DNA from: Cyclospora cayetanensis
Lineage: Eukaryota; Apicomplexa; Conoidasida; Eucoccidiorida; Eimeriidae
Length of the DNA: 64,000 nt
Assembly: GCF_002999335.1 (NCBI RefSeq)
Contig: NW_020312099.1
Coordinates: forward strand, 1-64,000
Direction: 5' to 3'
This document shows positions 33,801-46,069 of the stretch, in pieces; position 1 is the first letter of the stretch; each line of letters starts with the position of its first letter. The position numbers were made by a program, and so were the translations under genes. The notes under the pieces are model-generated. The model was given only the letters and a program-made list of their open reading frames with translations. It searched no databases and had not been told where the DNA came from.

Positions 33801-35002
33801 AGAAATTAAATGGCACGCAGTAATGCAAGCGTGTTTTGTACCCTGAGCTAAATGAGGGCCTCCACTCACTGCTGGGCAATTGCTCTCTCCTTGTCTGTTT
33901 TTAAGCTTTAGTAAAACCAGCCGATCTTTGCCGGTTGTGCAGAGCCATGCTGGTGTTATAGCTATGGACACGGGTCGGCTTATGACGTCCAGTTAACTCT
34001 TATCGGTCCCACCCCTGTTCAGCCTATATATGGCCATAAGCTTGCGTTTCTTTCCGAGTGCCACATCAGATCCTACAGGTCAACCTACTGACCAAACTTC
34101 TATCGAGGTGTAGCACATCATCCGGGTCCAATGCCTGTCGGCGTGCGAAAGGCATCTGCGTGCTAAAGTGCAAAACCCCTGTGCTGTATGTATGAGGCAT
34201 AGACGTATCCAGTGCTTCGTGTGGTACTATTCTCAGAAATGAGGAACCGCAGAGCATTCCTTTCGAACACTGTGCGGGATATAGCGCTGGAGACTGGATA
34301 CAGCGCTGCTTGGCCTTTTTGGATCTTCATTGCACGTTCTGGACGTATGACTTGCGGCTGCTTCTACGTACCATCAAAAGAGTAGTCAAATACCTGGAGC
34401 TCACTGCAGATCCACTTTTTAAAATTAATGGGTCCAGTGCATCGCTGTGAAATTAATCCTTCCCCAGCTGACGTCTGTGCTCGTGTGAGCCATGGTCTCT
34501 TGCTGTAATGGCACACTTACGAACAAGTGCTCAGTAACTTACTTGCGCGCGTGGAGCATGCGAGTTTGAAATGGGACAGATGCAAGTAAGATGCATACTG
34601 CAACAGCAGCTGCTGGTGTGCCTACTACCTGTGATGCTGCCGCTATTGCACAGAGAATCTGAAGTCTTACGGCTTTGGCCATCTCGATACCATATAGGAT
34701 CACTGCAACTTTTTCTTTATGACAGAATGCATAAAGACCGAATCCCCGATGGGCAAAAAAAGGCGGAAAGGCACATTCCAGTAGACAGCAAAAGATTTAG
34801 ATAAGTAGTTCGTTATTTAAATGACTTCCAGTCTCTGCATTCAAATGGACGTCCAAATGTAACGTACATTATAAAGGCCCTGTATTTGCTGCAGTAAACA
34901 GGATATCATTGGGATATAGTGCACAAACAATGAGGAGAATCGGCATGCCACCGGGACCTCTGCCCGCTAAAGGTTTACGAAATGGGATTAAAAGACACAC
35001 AT
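30817..35002. other. Region without a supportable gene
   Basis: No ORF longer than 170 codons, no recognisable domain, and no chained exons on either strand. It contains the 5' flank of the surface-protein gene on the left and the 3' flank of the CPPED1-like gene on the right. Composition becomes AT-richer from about 31.9 kb. Confidence 0.45.
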
Positions 35003-38000
35003 TCATGGGAAACGAGGTGGTTTAAACGGATAGTTGTCAGTACGCCATTTAACTGGAAGGAACTTGTGCTCGAAACTATTCTCCGATACCTTGACAAGGC
35101 GCCAGCCTGGCCTGCAAAACCAGCCACGCGTACATGGACCCGGATTACACCCCAAAGGAAAGGCTTAGCACTGATCAAATGCATATACACCGCATATATA
35201 ACAAAAGTTGACCTGGGTTTAAATCGCTCTCGTATGGGGGAACAGGATGCGTCACCTGGAATCGTTGGTGGCGAAGCCACATGAAGCAGAAACAATCTGG
35301 GATAGCCCTTCATCACAAAGGAGGGAGTCGTAATGGAGATGGCCGTGGAAAGAGGCAGACACCTTGTGTGAAAATCAAAACGGCACACATAAACTGCTCA
35401 CAGACACGAATAGAGATAGCACAAGAGAGACAGGCAGAGACGGGCGAGTCGGAGTCTTACACCGATGCAAGAAACAGGAACGCCCAAGGGGAAGAGAATA
35501 GGCATTGAAAAGCTAAAGCAAATGGCTGTTTAATGTTGATGACTGTAGAAGCGGGCAACGGGCTTCATGGAGAAGTAAAAAATCAGACAACCGAATCCAC
35601 GCACTAAGCAAAGCAGAAGCTAGGCGAATACAGGTACAAAGGGTTTTTCGCAGAGCACACGCAAAACGCAGTTTAACTACAGGGGAAGAGAAAGTGGAAA
35701 TGTTAACAACGCTGGCGCACTACAGAGATAACGTAGGAACACTGATAACCCTGAACTACATAAAGGCCAGTCTGTTGTTCTTAAAAGCCAGAAGAACCAA
35801 TCAAGCCTTCGAATTACCGTTTATTACAGAAATTCATTACAGTCGCTTCAAATGCTCTTTTCGACACTTTGGGAAAACACCTGGGTGCAGCTAATTAGCA
35901 TGATCCACCGGGCAAACCCATACAGATACCACCTGATGAGCCCGACAAACCTATAGACTGAGCAACGCTAGTACACTATGAATTGCACTGGGGGCTTAGA
36001 ATAGAAGGACGATACTGGTTTACCTTGTACTGCTTTAAAAGAGTAAGAAAACGCCTTCTCCATTTACCCGGAAGGCGGTAGATTTTGATAGAATTGCTCT
36101 AAAACGAAGTACACAGCATGCAACTCAAAAAACGGAAAAAATAGGATCTAAGCTGACAAAATACCTCGTCAATCTTTTAATCCGGCGGTGCAAGAGGTAC
36201 CTTTTTCATTTGCGGAACCTCTACCATTTCCGTGGTTTCCTCCTCCTCGTTCCACCCTTTCCAGTAGAACTGGTGGTGCTGCAAAAGGAAGGTGTGTTTG
36301 GCTCCTGGGCAGATGGCAATGTACAATGTCCAAAACAGATGTGTTTAGAGTTGAGAAGTAAGTACTTTCTGGAGCTAGGTGGTCAAGATCGCCAACGTCT
36401 AGCGTCATCCCTTCTCAGATCGGGGATTTTAGCACTGTGAACTTGGAATTGATACCTTTTGTAACGGCGTCTTGAAACTCCTCCGCGATCCAACTGAACT
36501 GCTCCTATACCGCCATAAGCAACAACAATAGCGATAGAAGGCAACGCCAATAAAGGAGAGTTTGAAAGAAATAAGGACACTATGTTCTGCCACACAGTGC
36601 AGAGATGTCAGAGCCCTTCTGGGACCCAGTGACCGAGCTCAATCAAGCCAAATTGAGTAGGACACTGCGCCTGCCCAAGGAAATACGCTGACGACCCGTG
36701 TGCCCAAATGAAATGGCAGCGGTTAGCCGTATGCAGCTATCCGGCTAGCTAGCCGTCTTAGGACCAGGGTAGCTTGCCTCAGCTTCTCTTGAAGTTTCTG
36801 CATCGTCGTAGAATACAGAGGAATTCGCAACAACAAATTTAACGCCTCCAAACCAAAAACTATAGTAATCTTTGCCTGGAAGCAGAGCAATAAAAACCCG
36901 AGAGGTACGAGCTCTCACGAGGCTTCAAGTCAGCATACATATCAAACAAAAAACAACTGTAACTAGCACTCGGGTGTTGTTTAGGGTGTACTCCACGTAG
37001 TATTTATCATAATCCATGCCCAATCCCCCGTCGTTTAGAGTCTATCTCATTCAATGCTAAAGCTGCGTGTACGGTAGCTGCCTTGGAAGGCAAATCAAGC
37101 CAGTGAAGAGCCTTGTTCCCCACCCCACAAACTCTCATAATCCGCGATGGCTTCACGAGTTGGGGTGGAACCAATGTCATGATTGCCGGCAGCTACAACC
37201 TGAGAAGTTAACAACGAGCAACAGCAGTCTCCACCTGTACAGGCAAAAAGGCGCTAATTATCTTTGCCACGGTTCAGAGGTAGTGCGGGTGACAGATAAA
37301 ACGGAAAACCACCAGCAACAAAACACGCGGCTTCCTGGCTCTTAGACCATAAATACTCAAATCAAAAGGCAAATTGTGAAAGAGAAACACGGGTTCCAGA
37401 GAGAAGCTGGTATTGTTGCAGTTTGGTCTCATTAATGGCGCAGCTGTTTTTTTAGCCTTGGTCGTGTTGTCTCTATTCCTTGTCCGTCTCCCATCCCTAT
37501 CTTCCTCATCCTGTCTTCTATACTCCCTTCCTCACCCCTCAACAAGCTGCTAACGTTATCCACTTCCTGTTTGTGAATGGATCGCTGCAGCTCATTCACT
37601 GTGGAGTGCTCGGGAATCCTCACCACTGGTACTTCCTTGCTGGGACCATCAATGGCGTCGGCTAAGTCTCGTGCCTGTTGGTCCTGGAATACGCAAAACA
37701 GCTCCTCAAAGCCCAAATCGACTCTCCTGAGATACTTACTATGTGCTTACTATCTGCCAAATATTTGGTGTAAATAGTGCCGTGAATAATGCAATTCATG
37801 TTGGGAGCTGTTCGACTGCCTCCGATATTGACGACAGTATAACTCGTGTCGTACACATGACTGAGGTTTCGCCCTTATTCTCCGTCTGCTACAGCAGCAA
37901 AGAGCGAGAGCACGAGTAGCAGCATGAGCAAATAACTGATGCTGGAGGGACACACTGGGCAACATAGCAAACAGCAGTGATAAGGGTATCTAACGCAGCT

Positions 38001-38695
38001 GTGGACATGAAATCTGAGCTCTAAGGAGTACTCTAGAAAAATTATTGCTTACCCTTACACGCCAAACCTCAGTAATGCTTGGGTCAGTTTGCACGGCTTG
38101 CGCCGGTACTGGGGCGTGCACCAAGTCCCCCAAGATAGCAATAAAGGCAGGCGTGGGGGAAGAAGAAACAGCAGCTGCAATGCACTCTGACACCTGCTGA
38201 AGCTCCTCACCCCAGGAATGGTTGTTCTGATAAAGACCTAACTGAGCAGAAAAAACGAACGAGAGCACGGAAAGGTGAATGAACTGGGAAAAGGAACGTT
38301 ACAGCAAAAAAATAGAGGAAACAAAGTGATAATGACAGACTCCGAGCCGAACAAATAAACACGTCTGATGCCACATCAACAGAAGCGAACGTGTGAGCAC
38401 AATTATTCCTCCCCATCTCCCTTGTTCTTGTTGCCGTTGCCGTCTCCGTGTCTTTTGGTATCGGGGGCAAAGTGGTACCCGCTCTCCTAGACCCAACTAA
38501 GATATGGCTTTGCTAGGAAACAGCCAGGATAATCAAGCTTATTTGGACGCAAACCAAAAGCATAACACTGGGAAAAGAGGATGCCGCTCTCACCTGAGGG
38601 TCGGCTAGCAAAGCAAAGGTGAAGGGGCCAAACCATTTCTGCTGGTTGGAGAGCTTCTTGAGGTCTAACCTGCGGTTCTGGACTTTTATGAGCAT
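35003..38695 (-). CDS. CPPED1: CPPED1-like calcineurin-type metallophosphoesterase, 10 exons
   Basis: The family comprises binuclear-metal phosphoesterases; human CPPED1 is a 314-residue cytosolic Ser/Thr phosphatase. Model exons: 38695-38594, 38241-38053, 37683-37624, 37199-37124, 36875-36778, 36504-36456, 36304-36201, 35676-35638, 35362-35256 and 35111-35003. They join in frame to 310 aa, nearly the human length. All metallophosphatase blocks occur in order: A-D-P-Q (about 31-34), L-G-D-L-V-H (about 71-76), G-N-H-D (122-125), Y-Y-S-F-W-F-G-G-V-K-F, L-Q-H-H-Q-F (about 199-204) and H-G-H-L-H (about 245-249), then R-L-V-K-V with a family-like tail. The intron after the fifth exon appears to start with GC (GCAAGC) and end in AG. 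Exon 8 (39 nt) is the least certain. Start is the first ATG of exon 1; the frame stays open upstream, so an extra 5' exon is possible. I infer an intact, functional gene. Confidence 0.88.
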
Positions 38696-40299
38696 TGTTT
38701 CAATGCATACAAATGGACAAAGGGAAAAACAGATCAGGGTGTGTAATGCGGTGTCCAGAAAAGTCCAGCCTCAATAAGAACTTAGCAAAAGGAGGGAAAT
38801 TACAGCTCGGTTCAAATCAAGCACGCAAAATCCAACTGCTTTGGCTTTTGAACGTTGCGTTGAAGTCGAAGGGCTGCGCAGGAAGCTTCCAGCTCGTTTG
38901 ACGCGAGTCGCATGTCTGGGCAGTGTAACACTGAGTGTAACTGCCTGAACCGCGGGTAAAGGCTACAAAAATAGAATATGCATCGTTTAAAGCTGAAAGC
39001 GACGCGTACCACAACATAGAGAGGATTTTTTGCGAAAACAGACCCCCTTACAAATATGGAGTCATGATGGTTGCCTGGATGCCGGCAATTCTGCACAAAT
39101 AGACTCGAAGCGATTTTGCCTAGCGGATGTCTGTCTATTCAAATAAAATTCCTATCAATGAAACATGGGCGTATTAAGCCAGAAAAGTGTGCAGTAATAG
39201 AGCTATGCACATATGAGGCAGTAAACGATGAGGACCCAACACGACTGCAGGGCATGCAGTCACTGCTGTGCTTGGGAGTATGGCTCATCGGTCAGGCTTT
39301 CGAAACGCCTCGCAGAGAGGAAGCACACGAAAAAGAATCCTGCAAGCTTGCTGTTTGGTTTTGGAGATGCATGAAGATCTATTGTATGTTTCGCATTGTG
39401 CAATGGTTGTAACGCTCCATCTGTCTCCGTGAGAAAACACTTGACCACAGTCCCATGCAGACTCAGTAGAAAGTTGATAACCATTTTAGAATTAATTCCC
39501 GCCTTCCCCGGCCGTCTCCCCCCAGAAAAACCAAATTTAGGGGAGGGAGAGGGTTCGGCTCGGCGTAGCTGCACCCTTCATACACATAGATTATTCGCAG
39601 CTAATTACACATAGCATCTAGCGCGCACGCCGTACCAAATTGCATTTCGCCGCACCTTGTTAGCACAACTCTGCAGTGAAAATGACCAAACAGGCGAACT
39701 AACTTGTCCATTCCGTAATAATTTCGTGTAAAATATTACTCCTGGAGTAGAAAGTTTGAAGTGCGGCTCAATCTGCTACATCTTTCTCTCCATATTCCAG
39801 AAACATTCCCTTTTGTACGCCAGGCAGGACAAAAAGCTAAAACAACGCAAATGGGGAAAGCCAAGTGTGCAACAAGCGGCTACAGCAAAATCGAGGTGAG
39901 GAAAGTCGAACAAAAAAGCCAAAAACAACCGCGTAACTAAACCAAAACGATGGGGATGGCGCGATGGCTGGCTGGTGACGGAGCGCTGTGCTTTGCAAGC
40001 CTCCTGCTAAGACAAAACAATAGACTTTTCAAGCAATACCCATGGATGAAGGCAGGTATCTCGGGCTTACCACACACCAGAGGAAGTCTTCTTTTGAAGA
40101 ACGCGACAAATACCGTTTTGGGTGGTTATCACTGTTAAAAATACAGCCGCAATTTCTTCCGCAGGCAACAACGCCTGCAACCACTGAAGCTAGACTTGCT
40201 GACTCATTTATTAGAGACAATCTTTTAATGCACCCTGGGATTATTTCGGAGAGCCATCACTTTTATGGCTCCTTGTAAGTACGCCTCCACAAAGGTTAG
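38696..40299. other. Region without a supportable gene
   Basis: This is the 5' flank of the CPPED1-like gene and the boundary to the retroelement region. ORFs are short and unsupported on both strands. I see no LTR-like ends, but could not test for them. Confidence 0.4.
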
Positions 40300-40323
40300 G
40301 TGCCCGCGCGACACACTCCGAGA

Positions 40324-40545
40324 CTAGTTCAGGAAGTTTTTAATTTTCTTTGTAGGTTTGTGCCACCTACAACTTGCGGAGAAATCTATCCAGTGGGAAA
40401 GTGCAATGATTTTTGTGAGAAAGGCCAATGCTCTTAGCCATCTTGCCGCAAGCGTCTTTGTCTGGTCATATTCGGTGCGCTTCTGAAAGCCTGCCAATCC
40501 AGCAAGACTAAATCTACAGGCTCGAAACACACAACCGACCGTCAT
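40324..40545 (-). pseudogene. Integrase fragment, copy A
   Basis: The fragment resembles the integrase stretch that joins the zinc-binding domain to the catalytic core. It has Y-D-Q-T-K in place of the usual linker and L-S-H-W-I-D-F near the position of the first catalytic aspartate (W-x-x-x-D-F-I in active elements). It is short, and the rest of the catalytic core is not seen. Confidence 0.5.
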
Positions 40546-40679
40546 TTCTCATAATTCCGTACTTAGCTTTCCTGAGATTTACGCATACCTCAACAAGCAC
40601 TGGCTGAGTACCCCTTCACCGATTATGGTGGTGTCTAACCCTAGCCCACCATTTTCAGGCCTGCATCATAGAGGAGCTT

Positions 40680-40952
40680 CTACGTGTAGACCAGGGAATC
40701 AGAAGAGGGCCATGCAGATGAGTACCAAAGTAAGAAACTAATATAGTCAATCAGATTTTTGTAAGCACACAAGCAGGAACATTGCAGAAGCATGAGGCTC
40801 GTGCTTTGTGTGTGCTCATTTGCCTCAGGGTGCTCCCCAACGGTGATTTTGCGGTATAGGCGAATTATAAAGGCATGCCAGAAAGCAATCACACACTTTG
40901 AAGTTAAATCCTTATCGGTGGCACTGAGGAATTCGGAAAACTTTAGACACAA
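40680..40952 (-). pseudogene. RNase H fragment, copy A
   Basis: The open frame contains S-A-T-D-K-D-L, matching the Y-S-x-x-E-K-E-L segment of Ty3/gypsy RNase H. An aromatic-rich segment follows at the spacing expected for the F-R-x-Y-L-x-G-x-x-F-x-V region. The catalytic D-H pair is not preserved. Confidence 0.6.
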
Positions 40953-41069
40953 GCTAGGAGCAGTTTAAGGGCTTTCTGAGTCGTGGTAGAGCTGCAGCAG
41001 CATGGGCGTGTTGGCTACGACATAGATGCTATCCTAACCCTTGAACTCCAACAGCCCAGGGATAAAGTC

Positions 41070-41561
41070 CATTGTCAGAGCAGCCCGAATTGTCTCAGAA
41101 GGCTGAAGGCTTTGCACCAAACAGCTTTATGCCAGTCTCCCCATGTCTTTACTCTTGTGTAGAGGCCTGCATTGCTTTTAAAAATTAAATATTTCTGAAT
41201 ATTCGTCAGCTCCTGTAGCCAAAGCATGAACCAGCAAAAACATAAGTATGTTGGTGAAAACGACCATCTACGTGCCTTCACAGACCACAGCTTGTCGAGT
41301 AACAGCTGCGCACGCTCTAGGTGTTGTATGGGCTCTTGAGTGTTTCAGCTGATTGTTAGGACGTGTTGTGTGTAGACACTTATCCGGCCCTCCCTGATAG
41401 GCCTCTACAAGCCCGATTATGCAAATATCGCACTTTAGGTGCCGAACAAGCGAGCGGTAAAACACATAGGTATACCCGATTTTTCGAGAGCGTTTGAACC
41501 ACTGTTTTGTGCCTGTTATCATGGTGCATGGATATTTGTAAGAAGGCATCTGTGAAATCAA
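41070..41561 (-). pseudogene. Reverse transcriptase fragment, copy A
   Basis: Two frames together cover the core of the RT: D-F-T-D-A-F-L-Q-I-S-M-H (metal-binding D region) then H-K-T-V-V-Q-T in one frame. The post-catalytic I-Q-H-L-E-R-A...L-L and thumb-like segments lie in another frame (41281-41075). At least one frameshift separates them, and the catalytic YxDD box is lost or unrecognisable. Confidence 0.75.
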
Positions 41562-42266
41562 ATGCCGAACAGACTACTCCTTTGAGTAGTCGCCTAAAAG
41601 CTCACCAATATTAGGAATCGGAAGTAATGCTTTAAAGTGAGCTTGCTGAGGAGCCTAAAGTTAACCCACAAGAACCACTGCCAGTCCCCTTCTGGCACCC
41701 TTACCTGAAAATGCCGAAAGGGGCTGGTGAATTCCTGCATTTGCCTTGTTCAGTATATCATCCACACACCGCTCAATGTTCTTTCCTCTTGCTGTGGAAG
41801 CTCTTGAAACCGTGGAAAATAGATTGGAGCTAAGCTACGAAATAGCTGAATACGATGCCCTGGACAGCGTTCCAAGATCGTCATTATTTAATAGATTTGT
41901 AAACTAGTCCTTGAAACTAGCTCAATTCTGTATTTCTACTGCTGAAAGTTTAAATTAAATGTCCCAGTAACGAGTTAGCTTCAGGTCCACTTAGACGCTA
42001 TGTACGCTCAGCTTGCTGTTCTCTTATTGTACCGCTGAGTCGCGCGCATAGGCACTCACTCAAACCCACCCACCAAATATGAATTGAACTTGGTTGAAAA
42101 AATCACGATTTACCTTTTCCAGCATTTCCAGGCTTGCTGGAATCCACACAGCGTAGTTCTGGTCTCATGTGCGCCTTCGACTACGTTTACTCTTGGCTTA
42201 CCTACGATTACCTCGTGGCGACGTGAGCGGGTCCAACATAGAAGTCGCATGCTATGCTGATAGAGC

Positions 42267-42491
42267 TTAGTACCGCGGTGCAGCAGCATGGACCTGCTTC
42301 AACCTTGCCAATTCTTCCATTTTGTCACCATCCGCAAATCTACTTCTTAGGGAATGCATTAGCCAGTGAAAAGGCAGACTGCACTGCCGTGCCCTCTCGG
42401 CTAATAAATCCACTTCACATCTAGTTTCCAGTAACGCTACCATTTCTGGACCATTGGTGAAAGTTTGTACAGCCCAGCAAGGATCTATCAT
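42267..42491 (-). pseudogene. Retropepsin-like protease fragment, copy A, active site altered
   Basis: The 74-codon frame contains the aspartic-protease flap pattern F-T-N-G-P-E-M-V-A-L-L-E-T-R-C-E-V-D-L-L. Functional Ty3/gypsy proteases have L-x-D-T-G there; here D-T-G reads E-T-R. The residues after it (C-E-V) match those in copy C at 59.3 kb, so the two copies belong to one family. Confidence 0.68.
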
Positions 42492-42500
42492 GGCGTTCTA

Positions 42501-45500
42501 CTGGCTATTCTGTTGTTGGTAGCCCCCTCACTCCGCCGCAGCCTGACTGGGAAGCTTTTCATCTCACTGTGGGGCCTTGTTTTTTTGCAAGGAGCCTGAT
42601 TCCGCTGAATATAATCCCGTTGTCAAGGCTCCTGGTTGTCTGCATGCGCTTGCTCTTCTGGAATATATATGTCAAAGAATTATACAACATAAACTAGTGT
42701 GCTGTTGAGGGCTCTCTGGGGGTGCTAAGGAACGCGCATTCGGCCTGCCTTAAGCTGGTTGACACAACTCCGATATTTAGGGGTTCCAACTCCTGACGTA
42801 AGTCATTTTACTAAGCCAACAACTCAAGCGTTGCATTCGTATGCTCCTTAAGCCTCAAGTAGTCTGTCATTTGCCGAAGTCTCACCGATCAGGTGTAAAA
42901 TGGCCGATTCGTTGGCTTTCCTGCTACCACCTGACGTAACACTTCGGGTGGTTTTGAGGTAAATCACCGATAAACCAACTTTTGCCTACTTGATGGCTTT
43001 TGCAAAGCAATGTTTCATGTTTCTCCAAATACATCGATCTATTGATAGAGTTCCCTACCTCAGTTTACTCAATTCTTTACTAGCTTGCTTTTGAGCTGAT
43101 TTTGTCATTAGCCAATAAGTCAGGGTTTGCATGGGCGTTTGAACTGTATTCGATCCCTGCAACAGGTGACGATTGCCACAGTAATAGATCCACCAATGTA
43201 GTTTGTCTCCCTTCCGAAACAGGTCGCAAAGAATGTTCGTTTCGCTTAGTCTACAGTGCGAGGTACATCTGCAACTAGCTGATGAAATTCTTCATTACCT
43301 GGGCATTGATTCGGCCAAGTAGTTTTCTGATTGGCGTAGCCTCATCGGCACGCTCGCACACTGTTCTTCGGCTGACAAATGACGGCTTTGTACCAGCTGT
43401 GAAGCTACCTCATATACATCGGCTGGCAGACCTTCCTATGCCACCCCAACACTCGTAGTGCCACCGCCTACTTCCGTTAGCAGACCTTTTACCGAGCATC
43501 TTGCCACGCAAAAATAACTTATTCAATTACTAAAAAACTTAAGATGAAGCTTACAACTTTTGTGGAAAAGCTGTGATCCCACTACTTCTACAGCCAGTGA
43601 ATAAGCAAGGAACAAATGCATCCAACTATGCGGTGCTACCAACTGTAATGCTCCATGTAAGGTCTTCGTGGGGCGACACGTAATCCGGACTCCGTGCACA
43701 TTTGAGATAGTTGTTGGGGGTCTCAAAAACGATCCCGTCCTTTACACACGGGCCATTCCTGACGCAAGGGGAAAGCAAAGGTAAGAGTGGGCGTACCTGC
43801 ACCCTCCACGCACTCCTAGCATTCACAGCGGCTAGTTGCACATATGCATACAAAAGTGTAGGTCCTACTATTCAGCTAGCAGTTCCGTGCAACAAATAAG
43901 TTACACAGATAGACAAACCAGTTAGTCAATTTAATGCTAATCTGTTGTTGAATGTGACTGCTGGCGCAGAAAGTGTGTTAGTGTATTTTACCCCGGTACC
44001 TCAGGGCCACTGCATCCACGAGCAGCTAGATGAGCGTAAGCATTTATTGCGCAGTAATTTCTCAACCCTGTCCATTTTTAACTTCATACAGATGTACATG
44101 TGTGGTGAAAATGATCGGTTTATCGGACTCTCGAACTTGAGTAATGTATTTTGCCGGATGAAAATCTATTCCAAACCAGGCCGTGGGTTACTCAGCATGA
44201 TTGTGGGACTTTTGATTCTTGTAGAGAATGTTCCTTGGTCGGGAGAAAAGAAGGGTCTCTTGTCCTTCCCAGATAGATAATGCCTCCCAAGTGGGCCTCA
44301 AAACCAGTCATGTGGTTCCATAATTCGTGCCTCTATATGGCAGGCAGCCCCCATTTCATGCTTATGACTTCTTACCGCGTAGACGGAGCCTGAACACCTT
44401 AGGCTCGCTCAATAGTAATAGAGTGTCTTGGTGTAAAAGCTGGTACTGAGCCCTGGTGTCGTGGGTACACCTCTACTGTTGTACAAGAGGCATATTACCA
44501 AACATACGTATATCACCCTTGTAGTTTATTACATTTAAGCTTAGTATCCTTCGCAAGCTTATCAATGGTGACCTAGCATACAATTATAATAAGGTTTGGA
44601 GTACCGAAATTTACCCTGACTCCTCTAACCACTTAAATTTGTTTCAAGCTGGAGGTATAGGTTTTCCTGCATTTCCACTTACCTTTGGGGCTTAAAAGCC
44701 CTGATGAACACTGGGTGTGCGTAGCTGCTAGTGGTTTTGGGAGTAGCTATTAAATTGCCCATGAAACTGCGCAAAAAAGAACTGCAAGCACTACTACGTG
44801 GTGCTCGTTCAGTACAGTGGTTTTTCCTCAAAGGTCAAGTGCAGGACAAACACCAATGCAGAATCATGCACTCAGCTTGATTGTGGGCAAAAACTACTTC
44901 ACTAAACAGGAAGCATATGTCAGCAAGAGTGGGAAGCAATGGGGAGAAGGATGCGTAGGCCCATATCGAAATATATTACACGATGCCATTGACCGGCTGT
45001 ACTCGGCGACAGGAAAAAGTCTTTCCATAAATGCCACTCACGAATAGCCTCTAGGCAAGCGGCGGCTATTCCCCGGTCAGTTCAAGTTGGAGAGCCATCC
45101 ACCTCCTGAGATCAATGCGGAGTATGTAATGGCACTAACAGCCAAAGATGCGTATGACAGCACGAATTTAGCCGACACTGAAGTGAGCATGCATAACTCA
45201 TCGTTAAAGGTGGCGAGCCAGCACAATCCAAGCACAGTTGGACACAGCGCTTGAAAGCATGTGTGACTGAAATTTCAAAGCTACGGCGTCGATAGTCCTG
45301 TAGAGAGCCAGTATGTCACCCTTGTTTTTTTCGTTCCTGCTGTGCGCTGCCCGTCGGCGGCGAAGGTGCCGACAGGTTGTCTCTTTCCTGCCATCGGCAG
45401 AAATGAGCTACCACGTGCCACTTCATCCCCTCATCGACCAGCGTGATTCTACCATAGTTTCACAGGCATTGTTGTAGGTAGTGGGTGGCCCTATAATCTC

Positions 45501-46069
45501 CAAAATCCTTGGGTGTTCTCTAGGTTTCTGAGAAGCTCCTACTTCCCGGCCCTCTCCAAGGACCCCTTCTACCTGACTAAACACTCTCCCCACACGCTCT
45601 GTCCGCTGTGCCTCAACTGGGTTGTGTCCTCATGTTCCGCTTTGCCACCATTTACCACGGAGGGCGAAGATCCCAACCCCCCGGCTGGAACACATCATGG
45701 GTGGCCGCTCACTTTGCAAAGCGAAAATGTGAAATGCAATTCACTACAGCATATTGAAAAAGTGCAACTGGTTTGTATTTAACTTTGCCAATACGTTGCA
45801 GGATCTTGAGCAGCCCAATAAGACGAGCTGAAGCTTGACTGCACTGCTGAGCAGTATGAGGCCAGTGGATAGCCGAGCCAGGCCACCTTCTGAATTTACC
45901 TATTTGAGTTTTCTCTTTCTGAAGCGTTTTTGCTCTGCATGAGCTTGCAGGATATGAGCTGCTGCTACCTCAACCAGTTGACTTAAGGCGAATGTTACGG
46001 CAGGTGGTCTTCCAAGGTCGACAGCATAAACAATGTCTAGGTCTTTAGCACACGCGGGACTCTCGTTTC
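42501..46069. other. Between retroelement copies A and B, unresolved decayed sequence
   Basis: Short frames on both strands (43523-43853 -, 43945-44280 +, 44817-45047 +, 45513-45782 +) look protein-like in places but match no domain I can name. The minus-strand part at 42.8-43.8 kb is where gag of copy A would be expected. I treat the stretch as retroelement-derived by position only. Confidence 0.35.

Larger units (their letters stand above)
40300..42500 (-). mobile_element. Decayed Ty3/gypsy (chromovirus-like) pol relic, copy A
   Basis: Reading on the minus strand, fragments appear in the order protease (42491-42267), reverse transcriptase (about 41560-41070), RNase H (40952-40680) and integrase (about 40545-40324). 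This is the Ty3/gypsy order (IN after RH), not that of Ty1/copia. Frames shift and stops intervene between and within the domains, so no protein can be made. The protease active-site triplet DTG reads E-T-R. The RT block begins with the conserved D-F-T-D-A-F-L-Q-I and H-K-T-V-V-Q-T motifs; I find no intact Y-x-D-D. The gag side would lie above 42.5 kb but is not recognisable. No LTRs were identified. Confidence 0.78.

Noticed and set aside
36169..36408. 79-codon minus ORF with G-N-H-G
   Set aside because: Wrong frame of the exon at 36201-36304; the G-N-H-G resemblance to a metallophosphatase motif is accidental.
37067..37345. 92-codon plus ORF
   Set aside because: It covers the antisense of the GNHD exon of the CPPED1-like gene, which has far stronger support.
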